From Blastococcus sp. DSM 46786 (GTDB lineage: Bacteria > Actinomycetota > Actinomycetes > Mycobacteriales > Geodermatophilaceae): a stretch of DNA of 64,000 bases. Every line of letters starts with the position of its first letter. The stretch's first letter is position 1. This document shows, in pieces, positions 25,817 to 34,876 of the stretch. The DNA lies in assembly GCF_900109665.1 (NCBI RefSeq), contig NZ_FOAO01000017.1, positions 1 to 64,000 of the forward strand, in the 5' to 3' direction. The notes beneath the pieces are model-generated. The model had not been told where the DNA came from, did no database searches, and was given only the letters and a program-made list of their open reading frames with translations. A program made the translations under genes and the position numbers.

Positions 25817-27328
25817 GTGAGCCTGTTGCTCACCGACGTGCGGGTGGGTGACCGGCCCGGCCGTGCGGTGCACGTCGTGGACGGGCGGATCGCCTGGACC
25901 GGCGCGGCGGCGGACGCGCCGCGAGCGGACCGGGTGGTCGCGGGGGAGGGGGCGCTGCTCAGCCCCGCGTTCGTGGACGCGCACGTGCACGCGACGGCTA
26001 CCGGCCTCGCCCTGACCGGTCTCGACCTCCACTCGAGCCTGAGCCTTGCGCAGGCGATGGCCGCCCTGCGCGACCACGTCGCGGCGGCCCCCGCGGGCAT
26101 CGTCCTGGGCACCGGGTGGGACGAGACCGGGTGGCCCGAGGGTCGAGGGCCCACGCGCACCGACGTCGACGCCGTGGCCGCCGGCCGGCCCGTCTACCTG
26201 GCCCGCGTCGACGTGCACTCGGCCACGGTCTCCACCGCGTTGCTCGACCTGGTCCCGGGCATCGCCGCGCTGCCCGGCTTCTCGCCCGACGGGCGGCTGC
26301 GCCTGGACGCGCACCACGCCGCCCGCCAGGCCGCCTACGGGGCGGTCGGGGCTGCGCAGCGGGCCGCGGCGCAGCAGGCCACGCGCCGGACCGCCGCCGC
26401 CCTGGGGATCGGCAGCCTGCACGAGATGGCCGGCCCGGAGGTCTCCTCGGCCGACGACCTCCGCGAGCTGCTGGCCCTGGCCGCCGAGGTCCCGGGGCCC
26501 CGCGTCGTGGGGTACTGGGGCGAGCTGTCCGAGCGCGGGGGGCTGGACCTCGTGCGCGAGCTCGGCCTCGCGGGTGCCGGGGGCGACCTGTTCTGCGACG
26601 GCGCCCTCGGCTCGCACACCGCCGCGCTGAGCGCTCCCTACAGCGACCGGCCCGACACCTCCGGCGCGCTGCGGTTCGACTCGGCCGCGCTCGTCGAGCA
26701 CGTGCGCGCCTGCACCGTGGCGGGGATCCAGGCCGGCTTCCACGTCATCGGTGACGCCGCCGTCGAGCAGGTCCTGGACGCCGTGGGCGTGGTCGTCACG
26801 GAGCTGGGGCTCGCCGCCGTCCGGGCCTGCCGCCACCGGCTCGAGCACCTGGAGATGCCCTCAGCGGCGGTCATCGGGCGGATGCGGGCGTGGCGGATGG
26901 TCGCCAGCGTGCAGCCGGCCTTCGACGCGGCGTGGGGCGGGGACGCGGGGATGTACGCCGAACGGCTCGGCGTCGAGCGGGCGCTGGCCACCAACCCGCT
27001 GGCCGACCTCGCCGACGCCGAGGTCGTCCTGGCCCTGGGGAGCGATGCGCCGGTCACCCCGCTGGACCCCTGGGGTGCGGTGCACGCCGCCGTCGACCAC
27101 CGGAACCGGGAGTCCGGGCTGCGGCCCTTCGACGCCTTCGACGCCGCCACGCACGGCGGCTGGGTCGCCGTCCGGGCCGAGCACCCGGCCGGGCCGCTGG
27201 CCGTGGGGGCGCCGGCGGACCTCGCCCTGTGGGCCACCGACCAGGGGCTGTCCGACGTGCTGGCGGCGCGCGCCCGACCGGGGTGCGCAGGGCTGGTCGT
27301 CGACGGGCAGGTGCTGGAGGCGCCATGA
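25817..27328 (+). CDS. Amidohydrolase (YtcJ-like, amidohydrolase 3 family)
   Basis: 503 residues; GTG start with a GAGGAGGACC ribosome binding site. An N-terminal beta sandwich is followed by the metal site DAHVHAT (HxH), FHVIGDAAVEQVLD and CRHRLEHLEMPSA (His ligands) and the active-site Asp in LGSDAPVTPLDPW. The family hydrolyses C-N bonds of amides, ureas or formamides; substrate unknown. Confidence 0.9.
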   Translation: MSLLLTDVRVGDRPGRAVHVVDGRIAWTGAAADAPRADRVVAGEGALLSPAFVDAHVHATATGLALTGLDLHSSLSLAQAMAALRDHVAAAPAGIVLGTGWDETGWPEGRGPTRTDVDAVAAGRPVYLARVDVHSATVSTALLDLVPGIAALPGFSPDGRLRLDAHHAARQAAYGAVGAAQRAAAQQATRRTAAALGIGSLHEMAGPEVSSADDLRELLALAAEVPGPRVVGYWGELSERGGLDLVRELGLAGAGGDLFCDGALGSHTAALSAPYSDRPDTSGALRFDSAALVEHVRACTVAGIQAGFHVIGDAAVEQVLDAVGVVVTELGLAAVRACRHRLEHLEMPSAAVIGRMRAWRMVASVQPAFDAAWGGDAGMYAERLGVERALATNPLADLADAEVVLALGSDAPVTPLDPWGAVHAAVDHRNRESGLRPFDAFDAATHGGWVAVRAEHPAGPLAVGAPADLALWATDQGLSDVLAARARPGCAGLVVDGQVLEAP

Positions 27329-27733
27329 GGACACGCGACGATCAGTAACGATCCGATCACACTGCGACCCGGAGGTGCTCAGGGTCTCGAAACGCGGCCC
27401 CGCACTTCTTACAGTCCCTGCAGTTCCTGACCGGGAGCACCGCACGCACGTCCCCCGGCAGGCGCGTCCGTCCTCACGGCCGGCGCTCCCTCCCGGGGCG
27501 CACCCGGGCCGCCGAGGGCGGGCGGGCCGGCCGGAGACCGCGGGCGGGTACCCCGGCGGAGCCCGCGTGGACCCGCGCCATCAGACAACGGTCGCGCCGC
27601 TCGCACCCAGCGACCGGCCGTCCGGCCCGAAGGTGCGCCGTCCGCGGGGGGCTACCGCCGGCGCGTCCGGGAAAGGGGTCCGGCGGCTCGGAGGGGTGGT
27701 GCGGCGACAGCCGCGCTCGCCTGCGCCGCCGGG
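27329..27733. other. 405-nt intergenic stretch, no gene recognised
   Basis: Between the amidohydrolase stop and the earliest lnt start. A possible 7-codon ORF (ATG overlapping the stop, ending at 27348) is not convincing. The first ~100 nt (27330-27430) is less GC-rich and holds TTACAG-type -10 candidates; the remainder is highly GC-rich. No tRNA, riboswitch or repeat was recognised; it may contain the lnt promoter and leader. Confidence 0.4.
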
Positions 27734-29476
27734 ATGGGATGCTGGGTCGGGACCGCGTGGACACCGCGGTCCGGACCCCGCCCGAACGGTGCGGGGAGGT
27801 CCCGCCCGCGCAGGGCGGCTGCACCGGGGAGGCGCTGGGTGCCCGCAGGCGTTGGCGGGCCGGGGACCGGGACGCTCCCGCGGACGGCCGGCCACGGTGG
27901 TGCCGGTCCGGCCGCGCCGCCGTCGACCGGACGCGGCCCCCGCTGGTCCCGTGCACCGTGGCGCACCCTCCTGGCCGCCGCCGGCGGGCTGGCCATGTTC
28001 CTCGCTTTCCCGGGGTACGACCTGGTCGCGCTGGCCGTGCTGGGCCCGGCCGCCCTGGCCGTCGCCGTCCACGGCTGCCGCGTGCGCGCGGGTCTCTGGC
28101 TCGGCCTCGTCACCGGCCTCACGTTCTTCGTGCCGCTGCTGTCCTGGACCGGCATCTACGTCGGGGCCTTCCCGTGGCTGGCGCTCGCCGTCAGCCAGGC
28201 GCTGTACCTGGCCGCCCTGGGCGGGCTCACCGCGCTCACGTCCCGGCTCCCCGCCTGGCCGCTGTGGGCGGCCGCCCTGTGGGTGGCCGTCGAGGCCGTG
28301 CGCGGGCGGTTCCCCTTCGGGGGCTTCCCGTGGGGGCGGCTCGGCTTCTCCCAGACCGAGGGGCCGCTGCTGGCGTTCGCCGCGTACGGCGGGGTCCCGC
28401 TGGTCGGGTTCGCCGTCGCCCTCACCGGCACCCTGCTGGCCGCCGCGCTGCTGGCCGCCGTCTCCGCACGCACCCGCGCCCGCAGGTTGCGCAGGACCTC
28501 GGCCGCGCTGGCCGGGGCGCTGGCCGTGCCGCTCGTCGGCGCGCTGGCCTGGCTACCGCTGCCGGGGGAGTCCCTCACCGCGGGCGGTCCGACCACCACC
28601 GTCGCCGTCATCCAGGGCGACGTGCCGCGCGCCGGCCTGGACTTCAACGCCCAGCGCCGGGCGGTGCTGGACAACCACGTCCAGCAGACGCTGGAGCTCG
28701 CCGACGAGGTGGCGGCGGGCCGGCAGCCGCGCCCGGACGTCGTCCTGTGGCCGGAGAACAGCTCGGACATCGATCCCTACCGCAACGCCGACGCCGCGGC
28801 GCAGATCCAGCGGGCGGCCGAGGCAGTCGGCGCGCCGGTGCTGGTCGGCGCGGTCGTCGGCGGACCGGGCGAGTTCATCAGCAACACCGCGATCGTCTGG
28901 TCCCCGGAGGAAGGGCCCGGGCAGACCTACGTGAAGCGCCACCCGGTGCCCTTCGCCGAGTACGTGCCCGCCCGCGACTTCTTCCGGCTCTTCAGCGAGA
29001 AGGTCGACCTCGTGCGCCGCGACTTCGCCGCGGGCGACGAGGTCGGGGTGCTCGACGTGGCCGGGATCCGCCTCGGGGACCTGATCTGCTTCGAGGTGGT
29101 CTACGACGGCCTCGTGCGCGACGTGGTCGACGGCGGCGCCGGCATGCTCGTCGTCCAGACCAACAACGCCACCTTCGGCCACACCCACGAGAGCGCCCAG
29201 CAGCTGGCGATGAGCCGGGTGCGCGCGGTCGAGTTCGGGCGCACCGTCGCCGTGGCCGCCACCAGCGGCATCTCGGCCGTGGTGGCCCCGGACGGCACCG
29301 TCGTCCGCTCCTCCGAGCTCTTCGAGCCGGCGGTGTTCGTGGAGGAGATCGCCCAGCGCGACGACCGCACGATCGCCCAGCGCCTCGGCGTGGTGCCGGA
29401 GGCGCTGCTCACCGCCCTCGGCCTCGGTGCGGTGCTGCAGGCGGTCCTCCGGCGGCGCAGGGCGACCCGGGCGTGA
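27734..29476 (+). CDS. lnt: Apolipoprotein N-acyltransferase Lnt
   Basis: 580 residues from the ATG at 27734; GTG at 27839 is an alternative, because the first ~75 residues are Arg/Gly/Pro-rich. Membrane spans at about 80-250 precede a nitrilase domain with the catalytic triad Glu (LWPENSSD), Lys (TYVKRHPVPFAEYVP) and Cys (LICFEVVYD). It N-acylates the N-terminal Cys of lipoproteins on the outer face of the membrane. It overlaps the mannosyltransferase gene by 4 nt; the two functions are fused in M. tuberculosis Rv2051c but separate here. Confidence 0.92.
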   Translation: MGCWVGTAWTPRSGPRPNGAGRSRPRRAAAPGRRWVPAGVGGPGTGTLPRTAGHGGAGPAAPPSTGRGPRWSRAPWRTLLAAAGGLAMFLAFPGYDLVALAVLGPAALAVAVHGCRVRAGLWLGLVTGLTFFVPLLSWTGIYVGAFPWLALAVSQALYLAALGGLTALTSRLPAWPLWAAALWVAVEAVRGRFPFGGFPWGRLGFSQTEGPLLAFAAYGGVPLVGFAVALTGTLLAAALLAAVSARTRARRLRRTSAALAGALAVPLVGALAWLPLPGESLTAGGPTTTVAVIQGDVPRAGLDFNAQRRAVLDNHVQQTLELADEVAAGRQPRPDVVLWPENSSDIDPYRNADAAAQIQRAAEAVGAPVLVGAVVGGPGEFISNTAIVWSPEEGPGQTYVKRHPVPFAEYVPARDFFRLFSEKVDLVRRDFAAGDEVGVLDVAGIRLGDLICFEVVYDGLVRDVVDGGAGMLVVQTNNATFGHTHESAQQLAMSRVRAVEFGRTVAVAATSGISAVVAPDGTVVRSSELFEPAVFVEEIAQRDDRTIAQRLGVVPEALLTALGLGAVLQAVLRRRRATRA

Positions 29477-30246
29477 CCGGGCGCGTCCTGGTGGTCATCC
29501 CCACCTACAACGAGGCCGAGAACCTGGCCCGGGTCCTGGACCGCCTGCACGCCAGCGTCCCAGCGGCGCACGCCCTGGTGGTCGACGACGGCTCGCCCGA
29601 CGGCACCGGCGCGATCGCCGACGAGCGGGCTGCCGCGGACCCGCGCGTCCACGTGCTGCACCGCAGCGCGAAGGCCGGGCTCGGCCGCGCCTACGTGGCC
29701 GGCTTCCGCTGGGCCCGCGAACACGGCTACGACGTGCTGGTCGAGATGGACGCCGACGGATCGCACCCCCCCGAGCAGCTGCCCGACCTGCTCGCCGCCC
29801 TGGCCGACGCCGACCTGGTCCTGGGCTCGCGCTACGTCGACGGCGGCCGGGTCGAGGACTGGCCGGCGCACCGGCTGCTGCTGTCGCGCGTGGGCAACCG
29901 CTACACGCGCTGGGTGCTGCGGCTGCCGCTGCGCGACGCGACCAGCGGTTTTCGGGCCGCCCGGGCCGAGCTGATCGACCGGCTGCCCTTCGACGAGGTG
30001 GCCAGCGAGGGGTACTGCTTCCAGGTCGACTGGGCCTGGCGGGCGCTCCGGGCGGGGGCCCGCGTCACCGAGGTGCCCATCACGTTCACCGAACGCGCGT
30101 TCGGCCGGAGCAAGATGAGCGGCTCGATCGTTGGAGAGGCGTGGGCCCGCGTGACCGTGTGGGGCGTGCAGGACCGGCTGGCCGACTGGCTGCCGGGCCG
30201 AGCGCGCCCGCCGGTGACCCGCCCGGCCGACCCGGCCGGGCGGTAG
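29473..30246 (+). CDS. ppm1: Polyprenol-phosphate mannosyltransferase (Ppm1/DPM synthase)
   Basis: 257 residues, GTG start overlapping the lnt stop. GT-A fold of family GT2: VVIPTYNEAENLARVLD, VVDDGSPDGTGAIA, EMDADGSHPPEQLP (DxD), DATSGFRAARAELID and ITFTERAFGRSKMS. It makes polyprenyl-phosphate-mannose for mannosylation of lipoglycans and exported proteins. No membrane domain, as in the catalytic part of actinobacterial Ppm1, which pairs with Lnt. Confidence 0.95.
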   Translation: MTGRVLVVIPTYNEAENLARVLDRLHASVPAAHALVVDDGSPDGTGAIADERAAADPRVHVLHRSAKAGLGRAYVAGFRWAREHGYDVLVEMDADGSHPPEQLPDLLAALADADLVLGSRYVDGGRVEDWPAHRLLLSRVGNRYTRWVLRLPLRDATSGFRAARAELIDRLPFDEVASEGYCFQVDWAWRALRAGARVTEVPITFTERAFGRSKMSGSIVGEAWARVTVWGVQDRLADWLPGRARPPVTRPADPAGR

Positions 30247-30309
30247 CGCCCCGCCCGGCCCCGGCCGGCGGGGGAGCGGCGAAGCGACGACCGAGAGGAA
30301 GGAGGCGAC

Positions 30310-30816
30310 GTGGCTGACGTGGTGCGTCGGAGACTGCGCACGGTGGTGGGGCTGACCGCGCTGGCGGAGCTGGTGGTCTTCGTCCTGGTCGCCGCCTGGA
30401 TCGGCCTCGGGTGGACGATCGTCGCCACCCTGGTCACCAGCGTGCTGGGCTGGGTGCTGCTGGCCAGCCAGGGGCGGCGCACGCTGGCCGACCTGCGGCA
30501 GCGGGCGCGCTCGCGCGAGGCCGCAGGCCGCGAGCTCGGGAACGCCGGGCTCGTCGCCGTCGGCGGGCTGCTCATGGTCCTGCCGGGATTCCTCGGCGAC
30601 CTCATCGGGCTGCTGTGCCTGCTGCCGGGCACGCGCGGCCTGGTGCGCGGCGCGCTCCGGCGGGTGGTCCTCGCCCGGCTGCCCGAGCACCTGCGCGGAC
30701 CGGTGCGGGTCGGCAGCACCCGCACCGCGCCGGTGGACGCGACCGATGCCTACCGGCCCGCCGAGCCGCTCGTCATCGAGGGCGAGGTGCTCCGGGACCC
30801 CGACCGGCGGCCCTGA
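30310..30816 (+). CDS. fxsA: FxsA family membrane protein
   Basis: 168 residues with GTG start behind a strong AGGAAGGAGG ribosome binding site. Transmembrane segments at about 10-55 (LTALAELVVFVLVAAWIG, ATLVTSVLGWVLL) and 78-105 (GLVAVGGLLMVLPGFLGDLIGLLCLLPGTR) fit FxsA, whose PGFxxDxxGxxLLLPxxR block is evident. C-terminal tail is soluble. FxsA sits next to ppm1/rbpA in actinobacteria; its role is unclear (phage exclusion suppression in E. coli). Confidence 0.9.
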   Translation: MADVVRRRLRTVVGLTALAELVVFVLVAAWIGLGWTIVATLVTSVLGWVLLASQGRRTLADLRQRARSREAAGRELGNAGLVAVGGLLMVLPGFLGDLIGLLCLLPGTRGLVRGALRRVVLARLPEHLRGPVRVGSTRTAPVDATDAYRPAEPLVIEGEVLRDPDRRP

Positions 30817-30879
30817 GCGAACCACCGCCCCGGGGAGTACCGCAGGCCGGTGCGCCGGGCCCCGCACCCACGGACGAGC

Positions 30880-30913
30880 GACGGCCCCGGTGGATCTCTC
30901 CACCGGGGCCGTC
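30880..30913. terminator. Perfect 15-bp hairpin between fxsA and rbpA
   Basis: GACGGCCCCGGTGGA (30880-30894) and its exact complement (30899-30913) enclose a TCTC tetraloop. It lies between two convergent genes and can serve as a bidirectional terminator. Confidence 0.8.
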
Positions 30914-30953
30914 CGGAAGACGGTGGTACCCGCCTTGGGAGGCGGGTCCGACG

Positions 30954-31298
30954 TCAGCTGGCGCGCGTCCGCCGACCGCGGAGCACCTCGAGGCGCTCGG
31001 CGAGGACCTCCTCGAGGTCCTCGACGCTGCGCCGCTCGAGCAGCATGTCCCAGTGCGTGCGCGGGGGCTTCACCTTCTTGGGCGCCGGCTCGCTGCCACC
31101 GACCAGCTTCGCCGCGGAGCCGTCGAACTTGCACTCCCAGGTGTCGGGGAGCTCCGCGTCGTCGGCGAAGGGCACCGTGAACAGGTGGCCCGAGGGACAC
31201 CGGTACTCGGCGTACTGCCGCTCGATGGGCGCGGTGTTCCGCTCGGTCTCGTAGCTGACGCTGCCCAGTCGGCTGCCGCGCAGGGAACGCTCACCCAT
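30954..31298 (-). CDS. rbpA: RNA polymerase-binding protein RbpA
   Basis: 114 residues starting MGERSLRGSRLGSVSYETERN. The core has the zinc-binding region YRCPSGHLFTVPFADDAELPDTWECKFDG and the C-terminal sigma-interacting region (PRTHWDMLLERRSVEDLEEVLAERLEVLR). RbpA binds the primary sigma factor and RNA polymerase and stabilises open complexes. ATG at 31298 with a GAGAGGACG ribosome binding site; an 18-residue in-frame extension is not family-like. Confidence 0.96.
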   Translation of the reverse strand: MGERSLRGSRLGSVSYETERNTAPIERQYAEYRCPSGHLFTVPFADDAELPDTWECKFDGSAAKLVGGSEPAPKKVKPPRTHWDMLLERRSVEDLEEVLAERLEVLRGRRTRAS

Positions 31299-31489
31299 GG
31301 CACACCGTCCTCTCGTGCTCGTGTCGGTCGGGACTCGACGTCCGATGGCCAAGGCAGTACCCAGGCAACCGGGGAGTCAGAGAGATGAACGACGGAAAAG
31401 GCGGAGAGATTCCGCCGAATCGGCTGCTCATCATCGCATGGGGTGGGATCTGCGCCGTGGCCGCCCCCCGCACGGGTGAGGAGCGCCGC

Positions 31490-32227
31490 TCAGGGCAGGG
31501 CCAGCTGCCCCGGCCCGGCCGCGGTGGGGCCCAGTTCGCCGCGCACGAAGTGCCGCCGGCAGAGCACTTGGTACCGGACGCCGAGGGCGCCGGCACCCTC
31601 GCCGGGGAGCGCCGCGGGGGCGGTGTCGGCCACGACGACGGTCGCACCGGAGCGGACCACGACCCCGCCGACGACACGTGCGTTGAGCTGCCCGGGCAGG
31701 CCGCACCAGCAGAGCACCTCCACCTGGATGCGCTGCACGTCGTCGGCGAGCTCCAGCAGCCGCTGGGTGCCGGGGAACAGCCGGGTGCGGAAGTCGGTCG
31801 TCAGCCCGAAGGCGTAGACGTCGACGTGCGACTCGTCGACGAGCTCGGCCAGCTGGTCCACCTGTGCGGGGGAGAGGAACTGCGCCTCGTCCACGATGAG
31901 GTAGTCGACGCGGTGGCCGTCGGCCCAGCGGTCGCGCACCAGCAGCCGCAGGTCGGTGGCGGCGTCGATCTCGACCGCCGCCCTGCCGAGCCCCACGCGG
32001 GAGGTGATCCGCGGCGACGCGGAGCGGTCCCCCTGGGTGACCAGCAGCCCGTGCCGGCCCTGCCGGCTGTGGTTGTGGTCCACCTGCAGCGCGAGGGTGG
32101 ACTTCCCGCAGTCCATCGGCCCGTGGAAGAACCGCAGGTGCGCCGGTGCCGGGTGCCGGCGCCGGTCGCCGGAGGCGGGGACCGCGCTCGGCAGCGGGGG
32201 AGCGGCGCCCGTGGGGGAGGAGGTCAC
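31490..32227 (-). CDS. tdk: Thymidine kinase (type II)
   Basis: 245 residues with GTG start overlapping the MFS gene stop (GTGA). P-loop FFHGPMDCGKST, Walker B-like LIVDEAQFLS, zinc-binding residues in VLCWCG and LCRRH, and the thymidine-binding lasso region are present. Phosphorylates thymidine for DNA precursor salvage. An N-terminal 25-residue Pro/Ala tail and a C-terminal tail make it slightly longer than usual. Confidence 0.93.
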   Translation of the reverse strand: MTSSPTGAAPPLPSAVPASGDRRRHPAPAHLRFFHGPMDCGKSTLALQVDHNHSRQGRHGLLVTQGDRSASPRITSRVGLGRAAVEIDAATDLRLLVRDRWADGHRVDYLIVDEAQFLSPAQVDQLAELVDESHVDVYAFGLTTDFRTRLFPGTQRLLELADDVQRIQVEVLCWCGLPGQLNARVVGGVVVRSGATVVVADTAPAALPGEGAGALGVRYQVLCRRHFVRGELGPTAAGPGQLALP

Positions 32228-33579
32228 AGCTTCTCCGGCGGGGTGTTGCCTGCGGCGAGGACGGCGCGGCGCATCGGTAGTGCCGCGAGCGCGACGAAGC
32301 CGCCCACGAAGAAGACCACCAGGCTGACGATCGCCAGCCGGTAGGACCCGGTGAGCTGGTAGGTGAGCCCGAAGGCGAGCGGGCCCAGCCAGCTGGTGCC
32401 GCGGTCGCTGATCTCGTAGAAGCCGTAGTACTCGGCCTCCTTGCCCGCCGGGATCAGCTGGCTGAACAGCGAGCGGGAGAGCGCCTGGGTGCCGCCCTGG
32501 ACCAGGCCGATGACGGCGGCCAGCGCGTAGAACTGCGCGACCGCGCCCGACTGCAGGGAGAAGGCGGCCAGCAGGACGCCGATCCAGGCCACCAGCGCGC
32601 CCAGGACGACCCGCTTGGCCCCGTAGCGGCCCGCCATCCGCCCGAGCCCCAGCGCGCCGAAGATCGCGACGACCTGCACCATCAGGATCGCGCCGGTGAG
32701 CACGTCCTGGGCCAGGTCGAGCTCCTCGGTGGCGTACGTGGCCGACAGCGAGATCACCGTCTGCACGCCGTCGTTGAAGAGCAGGTAGGCGCCGAGGAAC
32801 CACAGCGTCAGCGGGAAGGCGCGCATCTCGCGGAAGGTGGTGGCCAGCTGCCGGAAGCTGCTGCCCGACCGCACCGCGGAGGCGGCCACCGGCCGGTTGC
32901 GCAACCGGGACACCGAGAACAGGGTGAAGGCGCCCCACCACAGGCCGGCGGTGGCCAAGGCGATGCGTACCGCCTCGCCGGTCGTCAGCCCGAGGTCCTC
33001 GGCCGCCACGACCAGCCCCAGGTGGACGGCGAGCAGCAGTGCCCCGCCGACGTACCCGAACGCCCAGCCCCGGCTGGAGACCTTGTCGCGCTCGTCCGGT
33101 CCGGCCAGGTCCGGCAACCACGAGTAGTAGACGACGGTGGCCGCCCCGAAGCTGATGTTGGCCAGGACGAACAGGAGTGCGCCCATCAGCCACCGGCCGT
33201 CGCCGGCGAAGAACAGGGCGGTCGTGGCCAGCGCGCCGAGGATCGCGAAGCCGGCGAGCATCTCCCGCTTGCGACCGGTGCGGTCGGCGACGGCACCGGT
33301 CAGCGGCAGCACCAGCACCTGCAGCACGACCGAGGCGGACAGGACGTAGGAGAACCAGCTTCCGGCCGCGATCGACAGGCCGAGGAACGACAGCCGCTCG
33401 TCCGGACCGGCGGCGTCGCGCGCGATCGCGGTCAGGTAGGGGCCGAGGAAGACGGTCGTCACCGAGGTGTTGAAGACCGACATCGCCCAGTCGTAGGAGT
33501 ACCAGCCGAAGCGCTCGCGCGAGAGCGCGCGGTCGGCCGGCGGCACCGACGGGTCGGCGGCGGGGACGGCGGTGGTCAC
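32224..33579 (-). CDS. MFS transporter, UMF1/Atg22 family
   Basis: 451 residues from the GTG at 33579 (MTTAVPAADPS); further upstream codons give a basic, unlikely extension. About 12 membrane spans. SRERFGWYSYDWAMSVFNTSVTTVFLGPYLT is the family's signature N-terminus, and GALGLGRMAGRYGAKRVV and EISDRGTSWLGPLAFG are typical. Members are thought to export amino acids or small metabolites. It is the first gene of a two-gene unit with tdk. Confidence 0.9.
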   Translation of the reverse strand: MTTAVPAADPSVPPADRALSRERFGWYSYDWAMSVFNTSVTTVFLGPYLTAIARDAAGPDERLSFLGLSIAAGSWFSYVLSASVVLQVLVLPLTGAVADRTGRKREMLAGFAILGALATTALFFAGDGRWLMGALLFVLANISFGAATVVYYSWLPDLAGPDERDKVSSRGWAFGYVGGALLLAVHLGLVVAAEDLGLTTGEAVRIALATAGLWWGAFTLFSVSRLRNRPVAASAVRSGSSFRQLATTFREMRAFPLTLWFLGAYLLFNDGVQTVISLSATYATEELDLAQDVLTGAILMVQVVAIFGALGLGRMAGRYGAKRVVLGALVAWIGVLLAAFSLQSGAVAQFYALAAVIGLVQGGTQALSRSLFSQLIPAGKEAEYYGFYEISDRGTSWLGPLAFGLTYQLTGSYRLAIVSLVVFFVGGFVALAALPMRRAVLAAGNTPPEKL

Positions 33580-33731
33580 CGCGGCAGGCTCCCAGGCAGG
33601 TGGGCCCCGGTCCAGCACCGGCCCTGAGCGGCCACGGGGTGTCCGCCGGGACGACGCCTTCCGGGCACGCGCCGGCTGTGGCTCCGCTGCCGGAGGCACC
33701 GGCCCGCAGGGGCGGGCACCTGGTCGGCGCG

Positions 33732-33796
33732 CAGTCGCTCTCTGCCCCGCTGAGCGGGGCAGAGAGCGACTGCCTTCGAAGGGGAACCCCTCGAAG
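33732..33796. terminator. Two tandem hairpins after the glycerophosphodiesterase gene
   Basis: CAGTCGCTCTCTGCCCCGCT (33732-33751) pairs perfectly over 20 bp with 33753-33772, a 41-nt near-continuous palindrome. A second hairpin, CTTCGAAGGGG/CCCCTCGAAG (33774-33796, one bulged A), adjoins it. They lie 55-120 nt past the - strand phosphodiesterase stop and before the MFS gene start. Confidence 0.75.
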
Positions 33797-33850
33797 AGAG
33801 ATCAGCGGCCGGCGCCCCCGGCGCGCGCAGCCACCGGTCGCGGAGCCGGC

Positions 33851-34630
33851 TCACGCCGGGGGCGCCCACTGGCCGCGCTTCTCGAGCAGCCCGCGCAGCA
33901 TCGCCGGCCGGTCGGTCATGATGCCGTCCACCCCGAGGTCCAGCATCGCCTCGGCCTCGACCGGGTCGTCGACGGTCCACACGTGCACCTGCAGCCCGCG
34001 CGCGTGCGCCGCCGCGAGGAAGCGCTCGTCGACCAGCGCGCGCCCGCCGAGCTGCAGGGGCACCTGCGCGCAGCCGGCCGAGATCCGCACCAGCCCTGCG
34101 GCGCGGGGCGAGTAGGACGACAACCGCAGCGCCGCGACACCGCGGGGACCCAGTGAGGTGCAGACCGCCGGGCCGAACAGCCGCCGGGCGGCCGCGATGC
34201 GGGCGTCGGAGAACGAGCCCAGGCAGATGCGGTCGAGGACCTGCATGCGCCGCACGAGCCGCACGAGCGGGGCCAGCACCCCGGCGGCCTTGATGTCGAG
34301 GTTGAACCGGACGTCGGGCCACGCCCCGAGCAGGTCCTCCAGGCGGACGATGGGCTCGCGGCCGCCGATCCGGGCCTCGGAGACCTGCGCCCACGTGAGG
34401 GCGTCGAGTCGGCCGCTCTGGCCGGTGACCCGTTCCAGGGTGGGGTCGTGGAAGGCGACGAGGACGCCGTCGGCCGTGACCTGCACGTCGGTCTCGAGGT
34501 AGCGGTACCCCAGCTCCACGCAGGCCTCGAAGGCCGGCATGGTGTTCTCCAGGTGCTCGATCGCCCCGCCGCGGTGGGTCATGGCCAACGGTGTCGGCGC
34601 ATCCAGGAATGCGAAGCGCGCGGCGGGCAC
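33851..34630 (-). CDS. Glycerophosphodiester phosphodiesterase
   Basis: 259 residues. GDPD TIM-barrel motifs: MTHRGG (catalytic His), ENTMPAFEACVELGYRYLETDVQVTADGVLVAFHD (Glu, Asp, second His) and the C-terminal HVWTVDDPVEAEAMLDLGVDGIMTDRP. It cleaves glycerophosphodiesters to glycerol-3-phosphate and an alcohol. No signal peptide, so cytoplasmic. GTG start at 34630 has TAGCGT 6 nt upstream (leaderless). Confidence 0.94.
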   Translation of the reverse strand: MPAARFAFLDAPTPLAMTHRGGAIEHLENTMPAFEACVELGYRYLETDVQVTADGVLVAFHDPTLERVTGQSGRLDALTWAQVSEARIGGREPIVRLEDLLGAWPDVRFNLDIKAAGVLAPLVRLVRRMQVLDRICLGSFSDARIAAARRLFGPAVCTSLGPRGVAALRLSSYSPRAAGLVRISAGCAQVPLQLGGRALVDERFLAAAHARGLQVHVWTVDDPVEAEAMLDLGVDGIMTDRPAMLRGLLEKRGQWAPPA

Positions 34631-34876
34631 GCGTCCACGCTAGTGGGAGCCTCCCGGCGCCCCGCGAGGCCCTGCCGGCGCCCCCGCGCCCGACCGGGTG
34701 CCCCCGACGCCCCCCGCCCTGTGCGGAAACTCATGTCGGCAGAGATGTGGGACCTCCGCTCGCCGGCCGGTGACGGGGCTCGCGTTGCCGCACTGTGCCC
34801 ACGACCGGCGGCCTTCCGCTCGGTGTCCTGGCGTGTCATCCGGGACTGTCGGCGGGGACGTCTACCGTGCGCAGGC

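Noticed and set aside
25817-25840. GTG 19925 as start of the radical SAM gene and other upstream in-frame starts
   Set aside because: For several genes longer frames exist, but they would place promoters, an SOS box or Arg-rich unrelated sequence inside the protein; the chosen starts fit family length and promoter or ribosome binding site position.
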